Shown here piece by piece: positions 1 to 4,232 of a stretch of DNA of 6,728 nt. The notes beneath the pieces were generated by a model that made no database searches, was not told the origin of the DNA, and saw only the letters and a program-made list of their open reading frames with translations. Origin of the DNA: Chloroflexota bacterium (GTDB lineage: Bacteria > Chloroflexota > Limnocylindria > Limnocylindrales > CSP1-4); NCBI GenBank assembly GCA_021786915.1, contig JAJYMP010000068.1, forward strand, positions 1-6,728, given 5' to 3'. Positions within the stretch are counted from its first letter, which is position 1, and every line of letters begins with the position of its first letter. The position numbers were made by a program, and so were the translations under genes.

Positions 1-185
1 ATCGCCTGGCGGGCGAGCGTCGAGACCCGCGCGGTGCGCGCCAGCTCCGAGGTGCACGCGTCGCAGCCTGCGAGGTGCCCGGCGACTGCGGCGGCCTCGG
101 CCGTGTCGCCCGCGGCGAGGCGGGCGAGACCCTCGGGCTCCGCCGCGGCCAGCTCGATCAGCTCGACGACCTCAGCGTGGTCCAT
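1..185 (-). CDS. ZAS-type anti-sigma factor, N-terminal part (runs off the left edge)
   Basis: Only the first 61 residues are present; the frame is still open at base 1. The protein starts MDHAEVVELIELAAAEPEG and carries H37-x3-C41-x2-C44 (HLAGCDAC), the core of the zinc-binding anti-sigma (ZAS) domain found in RskA, RsrA and ChrR-type proteins. In this family the ZAS domain holds the cognate ECF sigma factor away from RNA polymerase, and a C-terminal sensor or membrane segment, outside this window, usually receives the signal. The ATG (185-183) lies inside the last codons of the upstream sigma gene, a 14-base overlap that implies translational coupling and roughly matched synthesis. Whether it is membrane-anchored (RskA-like) or soluble cannot be seen. 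The zinc motif plus the adjacent ECF sigma gene make the assignment firm; the signal sensed is unknown. Confidence 0.85.
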   Translation of the reverse strand, partial: MDHAEVVELIELAAAEPEGLARLAAGDTAEAAAVAGHLAGCDACTSELARTARVSTLARQA

Positions 186-843
186 CGAGCCCTCCCGGGT
201 CGCGGGCGCCCGTCCCGTCGAGGGCTCCACGGTCCAGCACGCCCCGCAGGCGCGCCAGCGCCCGACGCGTGCGCGTCTTGACGGTTCCCAGCGGCCAGCC
301 CAGCCGCGCAGCGATCTCCGACTGGCTGAGCTCCTGCCCGTACGCGAGCACGATCACCGTCCGCTCGTCCTCGGGCATGCCGACCAGCGCCTCGGCGATC
401 ACAGCGCGGGTGTCGAGCGCCTCGGCGGCCAGGACAGGGTCCGGGTCGGGCGCGGCCCCGCCGAACACAGCGAGATCCGGGTCCAGCCGTTCGATCGAAG
501 CGGACGCGCCGTCCTCCCCCGCCCCGCCCGGGAGCGCGACGAGCTGCGGACGCCGTCCCGCGGCGCGCAGCCGGTCCACTGCCCGGTTGCGCGCGATCGA
601 GCGCAGCCATGTGCCCAACGACCCGACGCCGGGATCGAATCCCTCGGCGCGGTTCCAGAGCGCGAGGAACGTCTCCTGCACGACTTCCTCCGCTGTCCCT
701 CGATCACCGGTCATTCGAAGCGCGATGGCATGGACCCCGACGGCATGGCGGTCGTAGAGGGCGCCCAAGGCGTCCTCCGAGCCGGCTGCGACAGCGAGGA
801 CGAGGTCGGCGTCATCCGCCTCGCCCACCGGGCGCTCCGACAT
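172..843 (-). CDS. ECF-family RNA polymerase sigma factor (SigK-like)
   Basis: A 223-residue group 4 (ECF) sigma factor that would direct RNA polymerase to a small stress or envelope regulon. Region sigma2 spans about residues 27-95, with AEEVVQETFLALW (core binding and -10 recognition) and TWLRSIARNRAVDRLR. Region sigma4 spans about 146-202; its helix-turn-helix includes LSQSEIAARLGWPLGTVKTR, typical of the SigK/ECF19-like branch, which normally pairs with an RskA-type anti-sigma factor. The linker (about 98-140) is long and Gly/Ala/Pro/Asp-rich. The gene lies 4 bases after the Lrp-type gene and overlaps the anti-sigma gene by 14 bases. The start is slightly uncertain: the only good purine run, GGGAG (848-844), abuts the ATG, too close for a normal Shine-Dalgarno, so initiation probably depends on ribosomes finishing the preceding gene, or starts at GTG codon 6. 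The subgroup assignment is inferred from motif resemblance. Confidence 0.92.
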   Translation of the reverse strand: MSERPVGEADDADLVLAVAAGSEDALGALYDRHAVGVHAIALRMTGDRGTAEEVVQETFLALWNRAEGFDPGVGSLGTWLRSIARNRAVDRLRAAGRRPQLVALPGGAGEDGASASIERLDPDLAVFGGAAPDPDPVLAAEALDTRAVIAEALVGMPEDERTVIVLAYGQELSQSEIAARLGWPLGTVKTRTRRALARLRGVLDRGALDGTGARDPGGLDGPR

Positions 844-847
844 CTCC

Positions 848-1372
848 CTACGTCTCGCCCCCAGGAGCGGTTTCGGGCGTCTCCTCCCCGATGCGGCCGA
901 GCGGCAGCGGCCGCCGCTCGAAGCCGGTCGCGAAGACGACGTCAGTCTCGGTCGAGAACACGTTGGGAATGACCTGGACCTGGCGAATGACCTCGCCCAG
1001 GTGCTCCATGTCGCGAGCGCGAAGTTTGAGGAGGTAGTCGGCCTCGCCGGCCACGTGGTGGCACTCCTCGATCTCGGCGATCTCGGCGAAGCTCGGCATC
1101 AGGTCGATGGTGATCGTGCCCGGCGCCTGCGTGACCCACGTGAACGCGAGCACGCCGAGGCCGACCGCGCGCGGGTCGAGGTTCGCGGAGTAACCGCGGA
1201 TCACGCCCCTGGCCTCGAGCTTCTTCACCCGCTCGTGGGCTGAGGGCCCGGCCATGCCGAGGTCCGTCCCGAGGTCGGCGTACGACCGTCGGCCATCCAG
1301 CTGGAGAATCCGCAGAAGTCGAGCGTCGGTCTGGCTTACGGAGTCATTCTTGCCCACTTGGCACCTATTCAT
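848..1372 (-). CDS. Lrp/AsnC-family transcriptional regulator
   Basis: A 174-residue protein with the standard two-domain layout. An N-terminal winged helix-turn-helix (about residues 13-62) starts SQTDARLLRILQLDGRRSYA and includes SAHERVKKLEARGVIRGY. A C-terminal RAM (ligand-binding, oligomerising) domain (about 70-150) has the characteristic GEADYLLKLRARDMEHL stretch and the closing strand VFSTETDVVF. Family members form dimers to octamers that wrap DNA and respond to amino acids or related metabolites. A short acidic and Pro-rich tail (about 155-174) extends past the RAM fold. The ATG at 1372 has no clear Shine-Dalgarno; GTG codon 6 (1357-1355) has AGG six bases before it and is a plausible alternative start that removes only five residues. 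It leads an operon with the ECF sigma and anti-sigma genes. A partial inverted repeat covers its start codon and a perfect palindrome lies 30 bases upstream, so autoregulation is likely (inference). The effector is unknown. Confidence 0.92.
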   Translation of the reverse strand: MNRCQVGKNDSVSQTDARLLRILQLDGRRSYADLGTDLGMAGPSAHERVKKLEARGVIRGYSANLDPRAVGLGVLAFTWVTQAPGTITIDLMPSFAEIAEIEECHHVAGEADYLLKLRARDMEHLGEVIRQVQVIPNVFSTETDVVFATGFERRPLPLGRIGEETPETAPGGET

Positions 1373-1377
1373 TAGGC
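1363..1377. promoter_or_regulatory. Partial inverted repeat over the lrp-type start codon (second operator candidate)
   Basis: ACCTA (1363-1367) and TTAGGC (1372-1377) form a partly symmetric pair with CCTA/TAGG cores 5 bases apart. The same half-site words occur in the perfect palindrome at 1392-1408; the two symmetry centres (about 1370 and 1400) are 30 bases apart, close to three helical turns, which would put bound dimers on one DNA face. It overlaps the ATG of the Lrp-type gene (CAT at 1370-1372), so binding could block that gene. Core spacing differs between the two copies (5 versus 7), which weakens the case. Confidence 0.4.
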
Positions 1378-1385
1378 CGATGTGG

Positions 1386-1414
1386 TTGACCGCCTAAGGT
1401 TCTTAGGCTACAAT
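1386..1414 (+). promoter_or_regulatory. Near-consensus sigma70-type promoter for the 44-residue peptide gene
   Basis: TTGACC (1386-1391) and TACAAT (1409-1414) are separated by exactly 17 bases, each with five of six consensus positions. Transcription should start near 1421. In such a GC-rich window this is the best promoter by far. The start point falls inside a longer open frame that begins at 1382, which is why that upstream start is rejected. The leader would be about 80 bases and contains alternative short hairpins (1441-1460). Confidence 0.75.
1392..1408. promoter_or_regulatory. Perfect 7-3-7 palindromic operator filling a promoter spacer
   Basis: GCCTAAG (1392-1398), GTT, CTTAGGC (1402-1408) is a perfect inverted repeat that occupies all 17 bases between the -35 and -10 elements of the rightward promoter. 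It also overlaps the candidate -10 and start point of the leftward lrp-type promoter. A protein bound here would compete directly with RNA polymerase in both directions. The best candidate binder is the adjacent Lrp/AsnC-type protein (inference); an unlinked repressor remains possible. Confidence 0.65.
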
Positions 1415-1433
1415 GACGACAACATCAATACAA
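1405..1433 (-). promoter_or_regulatory. Candidate divergent promoter for the lrp-sigma-anti-sigma operon
   Basis: On the minus strand TTGTAT (1433-1428) and TAGCCT (1410-1405) are 17 bases apart, giving a start near 1398 and a leader of about 25 bases. The match to consensus is modest; an overlapping pair, TTGATG (1429-1424) and TAAGAA (1406-1401), is the alternative. It is physically interleaved with the strong rightward promoter, so the two should interfere with each other. Confidence 0.4.
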
Positions 1434-1489
1434 GGCATCCGCTGCCGGGCAGGCAGCCCGCCCCGCGGGTTCGGACGCCGCCATGCACT

Positions 1490-1495
1490 GGAAGG
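1490..1495 (+). promoter_or_regulatory. Ribosome binding site of the 44-residue peptide
   Basis: GGAAGG lies 6 bases before the ATG at 1502. This is good Shine-Dalgarno spacing and decides the start in favour of 1502 over the upstream in-frame ATG at 1382, which precedes the predicted transcription start. Confidence 0.7.
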
Positions 1496-1501
1496 TTCGC
1501 G

Positions 1502-1636
1502 ATGGTCATCTTCACCGCGTTCGCGTTCCTCGTGCTGTTCTCCCTCATCGCCATCGTGGTGAGCGGAGAGGAGACACGAGAGTACCGCGATCCCCACGAC
1601 AACCCGCTGCTCTGGGCCACGCTCGGTCGCCGCTAG
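1502..1636 (+). CDS. Small single-span membrane peptide of 44 residues, unknown function
   Basis: A 44-residue peptide: MVIFTAFAFLVLFSLIAIVV (1-20) is one uninterrupted hydrophobic helix, followed by a charged segment SGEETREYRDPHDNP (21-35) and the end LLWATLGRR. The layout suggests a membrane-embedded micropeptide with a short soluble tail; no catalytic motif or cysteine is present. Evidence that it is real: a GGAAGG ribosome binding site 6 bases upstream, a near-consensus promoter whose start point is about 80 bases upstream, and a strong intrinsic terminator 47 bases after the stop codon, so it has a transcription unit of its own. I do not recognise a family. It is divergent from, and probably co-controlled with, the Lrp-type regulator through the shared palindrome. 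It might modulate a larger membrane complex or a transporter, but nothing in the sequence shows which. Confidence 0.7.
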   Translation: MVIFTAFAFLVLFSLIAIVVSGEETREYRDPHDNPLLWATLGRR

Positions 1637-1682
1637 GCGCTGCACAGGCTCAAGCGGCCGATCTTCGTCCGATCTGCGTTCG

Positions 1683-1707
1683 ACGCCCCGGTCCCGCCGG
1701 GGCGTTT
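1683..1707 (+). terminator. Strong intrinsic terminator after the 44-residue peptide gene
   Basis: ACGCCCCGG (1683-1691) pairs perfectly with CCGGGGCGT (1697-1705) over 9 base pairs with a 5-base loop (TCCCG), and runs into TTTCTC. With the promoter at 1386-1414 it bounds an RNA of about 285 bases holding only the small peptide. It also insulates the phosphomannose isomerase gene from that promoter. Confidence 0.85.
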
Positions 1708-1765
1708 CTCGTGTCGGCCGCCTCGTCCGAAGCCGCCGCGGATCGGGCCGCGCCATTCCTGCCGG

Positions 1766-1771
1766 TATGCT
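1766..1771 (+). promoter_or_regulatory. Candidate -10 element for the phosphomannose isomerase gene
   Basis: TATGCT lies about 38 bases before the TTG start, downstream of the terminator, in a 102-base gap where some promoter is expected. No -35 element is recognisable at 16-18 bases upstream. The gap holds nothing else that I can see. Confidence 0.3.
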
Positions 1772-1809
1772 TGGTCGCCAGTCGATCCACAACGGGAGCT
1801 CGTACCACC

Positions 1810-2751
1810 TTGGACCTGACCCGTCCGTTGCGCCCCGCCCCGATGACCAGTCGGCGTCCCTGGGCGGGCTCCCGTCTGGGCGAGGGCGTTGGCGAGCTGT
1901 GGGCAGCAGGGCCGGACTCGGTGGTGACGCTGGCCGATGGCGCCAACTGCACGCTCGACGAACTGGCGGCCTCCGCTTCGGCCGCACTGGTGGGGAGCGC
2001 CGGCCTCGCCGCGCTCGGCCCGCGGTTCCCGCTCCTCGCCAAGCTGATCGACCCATCGGACTGGCTCTCGCTGCAGGTCCACCCTGACGACGTGCTTGCG
2101 CGCCGCCTCTGCGGACCTCGCGCGGTGGGCAAGGACGAGTGCTGGGTCGTGCTCGAGGCGACGCCCGGCGCGCGGCTGGTCGTGGGCCTGCGAGCGGGGC
2201 TCGACAGCGACGGCGTCCGCGCCGCGATCGCCGACGGCACGATGAGCTTCGAGCACCTGGCGATGCACGATGCCGCCGCCGGTGACGTGCTCAACGTCCG
2301 AGCGGGCACCATCCACGCCATCGGCCCTGCGACGTTCATCTACGAGCTCGAGCAGCCCTCCGACCTGACGTTCCGCATCAGCGACTGGGGCCGCCCCGCG
2401 ACGCCCGGCCGACACCTCCACCTCGAAGAGGCGCGCCAGGCGGTCGACCCGGTGCTCCGTTGCGAGGTCGTCGGCAGGCGCTGGCGGCTCGACGGCGGCG
2501 TGCTGGAGGAGCGGCACCTGCGGCTCGAGGTGGTGGGCGACGAAGGCTCGGCGGCGCACGCATCCCGCCGCCCCGGGGGTCGCTCGCCCGATCTCGTCAC
2601 GGCGGTGGGCGCGCCGGTGATGCTCTCGGGGGACGGCTGGGCCGAGACCCTCGCGCCGCTCGAGACGGCCGTGGTCCCGGCGGCCGTGGCCGCGTATGAG
2701 ATCTCGGCGGCCCCGGGCGGCCGCGCGCTCGTGGGCAGCCTGCCGGGCTGA
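1810..2751 (+). CDS. manA: Class I mannose-6-phosphate isomerase (phosphomannose isomerase), short bacterial type
   Basis: This zinc enzyme interconverts fructose 6-phosphate and mannose 6-phosphate in the cytoplasm, feeding GDP-mannose and glycan synthesis or mannose use. It is 313 residues long, matching the Bacillus-type short class I enzymes. Visible family motifs: N-terminal PLRPAPMTSRRPWAGSRLG (equivalent to the usual W-G-G-R-R-L region, here with Ala20 or its neighbour for Gly), LSLQVHPDD with Q89 and H91, KDECWVVLE with E110, and GTIHAIG with H169, the expected zinc ligands, then EQPSDLTFRISDWGR. The C-terminal jelly-roll half is less conserved. The TTG start at 1810 is chosen because it keeps the conserved first strand; GGGAG lies 11 bases before it, which is long. 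The frame is open further upstream, but that part looks non-coding and crosses the terminator. ATG at 1843 is the alternative but would remove the first strand. The gene stands alone and converges on the cupin gene. Confidence 0.9.
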   Translation: MDLTRPLRPAPMTSRRPWAGSRLGEGVGELWAAGPDSVVTLADGANCTLDELAASASAALVGSAGLAALGPRFPLLAKLIDPSDWLSLQVHPDDVLARRLCGPRAVGKDECWVVLEATPGARLVVGLRAGLDSDGVRAAIADGTMSFEHLAMHDAAAGDVLNVRAGTIHAIGPATFIYELEQPSDLTFRISDWGRPATPGRHLHLEEARQAVDPVLRCEVVGRRWRLDGGVLEERHLRLEVVGDEGSAAHASRRPGGRSPDLVTAVGAPVMLSGDGWAETLAPLETAVVPAAVAAYEISAAPGGRALVGSLPG

Positions 2752-2760
2752 TCCCGGCCC

Positions 2761-2786
2761 GGGAGGGCGTTGAGCCCGGCGCTCCC
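2761..2786. terminator. Weak hairpin between converging genes, possible bidirectional terminator
   Basis: GGGAG (2761-2765) pairs with CTCCC (2782-2786), and an inner GGC/GCC pair (2766-2768 with 2774-2776) leaves a bulge. There is no T-run on either strand. The position, in a 34-base gap between two converging stop codons, is the main argument. Confidence 0.3.
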
Positions 2787-3103
2787 TACCAGGTCCCCGC
2801 GGCGCGGTGGCGCACGCCCAGAAGGCTGCCCGTCGGCAGGTGCGCCTCGAGACACGTCACCCCGTCGGGGCCCACGATCGCATCGTGGCGGGTGCCCGCC
2901 GGCAGCTCGAGGCGGTCGCCGACGAGGAGGTCCACGGCACTGCCGCTGGTCGGGAGGCCGAACCGGATGGAGCCCCGGACGCAGACGAGCAACTTGTCGT
3001 AGCCGTGCTCGTGCGCCGAGTAGCAGTCGCCGGGCGCGTTGCCCCACTCGCCCGGATCGAGGCCCTCGGCTCGCAGCAGCTCCTCGAACTCCATCCCGCG
3101 CAT
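2786..3103 (-). CDS. Small single-domain cupin protein
   Basis: A 105-residue single-domain cupin. Motif 1 is GDCYSAHEHGYDKLLVCVRG (residues 25-44) with metal-ligand candidates H31 and H33; the usual motif-1 glutamate position is K37 (D36 beside it). Motif 2 is GDRLELPAGTRHDAI (62-76) with H73. Three histidines for a metal are therefore kept while the acidic ligand is not. Small cupins of this kind can be metal-binding sensors, isomerases or dioxygenase-like enzymes, so no reaction can be assigned. The ATG at 3103 is chosen because GGAGG (3113-3109) lies 5 bases before it; an in-frame start at 3211 would add 36 low-complexity residues. The gene is divergent from the ornithine cyclodeaminase-family gene, and an 11-base-pair inverted repeat sits just ahead of its ribosome binding site. 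A shared pathway with that gene is only a guess. Confidence 0.82.
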   Translation of the reverse strand: MRGMEFEELLRAEGLDPGEWGNAPGDCYSAHEHGYDKLLVCVRGSIRFGLPTSGSAVDLLVGDRLELPAGTRHDAIVGPDGVTCLEAHLPTGSLLGVRHRAAGTW

Positions 3104-3117
3104 CCGCACCTCCCTCG

Positions 3118-3154
3118 GCGCCGGGGCGCTCGATCGTGCCTGCCGCCCCGGCGC
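3118..3154. repeat. Perfect 11-bp inverted repeat in the cupin leader
   Basis: GCGCCGGGGCG (3118-3128) and CGCCCCGGCGC (3144-3154) are exact reverse complements around a 15-base loop. On the cupin mRNA the hairpin would end 4 bases before the GGGAGG ribosome binding site. It has no T-run on either strand, so a terminator is unlikely. A leader structure that influences translation, or an operator for the divergent pair, is possible; GC-rich chance pairing cannot be excluded. Confidence 0.45.
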
Positions 3155-3215
3155 TCTCCCGACCGCCGCTGTCGCCGTCTGCCCCGCGTCGCCACGCCGG
3201 CCCGTCCCCACAATC

Positions 3216-3221
3216 TACACT
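3216..3221 (+). promoter_or_regulatory. -10 element placed for a leaderless mRNA
   Basis: TACACT is followed by exactly 6 bases and then the ATG at 3228, so the predicted transcription start coincides with the A of the start codon. No Shine-Dalgarno precedes this ATG. This TANNNT-N6-ATG arrangement is typical of leaderless genes in Actinomycetota and Deinococcus-type bacteria. There is no clear -35. Confidence 0.55.
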
Positions 3222-3227
3222 CCGGCG

Positions 3228-4232
3228 ATGGATCAGCCGCTGCCGCCGCTCCGCTACCTCTCGTCCTCGGACGTCGCCGCCGCGATGCCCGACATGCCCG
3301 AGCGCCTGGCCCTCGCCGACGCCACCCTTCGCGGCCTGGCGGGCCCCGCTGACCTGCCCGCCAAGATCGGCGTCCACCCGCGCCCCGAGGGCTCGTTCGG
3401 CCACGCGATGCCGGCCTTCCTGCCCGGCCCCGCCGGGGACGGGCTGGGGGATCGGCTGGGCATGAAGTGGGTGCTGGGCTTCCCAGCCAACGCGGCGCGG
3501 GGCCTCCCCGCGATCAGCGCGCTGCTGCTCCTCAACGACCCGCAGACCGGCCTCGCCACGGCGATCCTCGACGCGGGGCCCATCACGGCGCAGCGCACCG
3601 CCGCGGTGTCCGGGGTCGCCATCCGAGCCTGGGCCGCCCCCGCCGACCAGGCGCGTCCGCGGGCTGCGCTCATCGGCGCCGGCGTGCAGGGGCACAGCCA
3701 CCTGCCGGTCATCGCGCACCTCCTGCCCGGCGTCGCGATCGGCATCTTCGACCGCGACCGAGCCCGCGCCCAGGCCATGGCCGAGACGGCGCGCCGTCTG
3801 CCGGGTGTGGGCCCCATCACCGTCGCCCAGTCCGCGCGTGCCGCCGTCGAGGGCGCGGACGTGGTCGTGACCGCCGCGTCGTTCGCCCCGCCGGCCGAGC
3901 GCCAGGCCATGACCAACGACTGGCTGGCGCCGAACGCACTCGTGGTCCCGGTCGACTACGCGACCATGTGCGCCGCCGAGGTGGCGCGCGACGCTGCCCT
4001 GTTCGTCACCGACCACACCGGGCAGTTCCTGGCCAACCGCGATGACGGCCTGTTCGACGGGTATCCGGACCCGCACGCGATGATCGGCGAGGCGCTGGCC
4101 TCGGGCGAGCCCCGGCCCCTCGGGCGGGTCGTCGCCACGCACCTGGGCACGGGCCTCGCGGATGTGGTGTTCGGAGCCGCGATCCTGGCCGAGGCAGAGC
4201 GTCGAGGGCTTGGCACGCCCCTGACCCGGTGA
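3228..4232 (+). CDS. Ornithine cyclodeaminase / mu-crystallin family NAD(P)-dependent enzyme
   Basis: A 334-residue protein of the ornithine cyclodeaminase/mu-crystallin family, which includes ornithine cyclodeaminase, some alanine dehydrogenases, ketimine and pyrroline-2-carboxylate reductases, and EutC-type ectoine enzymes. Visible features: GMKWV with K80 (substrate carboxylate contact), ITAQRTAAVSGVA with R123, Rossmann loop LIGAGVQGHSHL (148-159), acidic D175 in GIFDRD at the end of the second strand (suggesting NAD rather than NADP), VVPVDYATM with candidate catalytic D243, and a C-terminal GTGLADVVFGAAILAEA helix. Family length is normal (about 310-350). The exact substrate cannot be told from these motifs. 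ATG 3228 is chosen because it matches the family N-terminus and sits 6 bases after a -10 element; the upstream open frame is low-complexity. Its TGA overlaps the permease GTG (GTGA), so the two are translated as a pair, suggesting processing and transport of the same small amino or imino acid. Confidence 0.87.
   Translation: MDQPLPPLRYLSSSDVAAAMPDMPERLALADATLRGLAGPADLPAKIGVHPRPEGSFGHAMPAFLPGPAGDGLGDRLGMKWVLGFPANAARGLPAISALLLLNDPQTGLATAILDAGPITAQRTAAVSGVAIRAWAAPADQARPRAALIGAGVQGHSHLPVIAHLLPGVAIGIFDRDRARAQAMAETARRLPGVGPITVAQSARAAVEGADVVVTAASFAPPAERQAMTNDWLAPNALVVPVDYATMCAAEVARDAALFVTDHTGQFLANRDDGLFDGYPDPHAMIGEALASGEPRPLGRVVATHLGTGLADVVFGAAILAEAERRGLGTPLTR

Noticed and set aside
34..972. A 312-codon plus-strand open frame opposite the sigma and lrp-type genes
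   Set aside because: It is a shadow: the minus strand carries clear sigma2, sigma4 and Lrp motifs, while this frame shows Arg/Pro/Ser-rich sequence with no motif.
1382..1501. N-terminal extension of the small peptide to an ATG at 1382
   Set aside because: The strong promoter's -10 and predicted start point lie downstream of that ATG, so the mRNA cannot contain it. The extension is Arg/Pro-rich and the membrane helix starts right at 1502, which has its own ribosome binding site.
1483..1809. Extension of the phosphomannose isomerase frame upstream to 1483
   Set aside because: The stretch overlaps the small peptide gene and the intrinsic terminator and lacks family similarity.
2752..2764. TCCCGG-C-CCGGGA palindrome after the phosphomannose isomerase stop
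   Set aside because: A one-base loop and no T-run make it a poor hairpin. A short GC palindrome like this is common by chance here.
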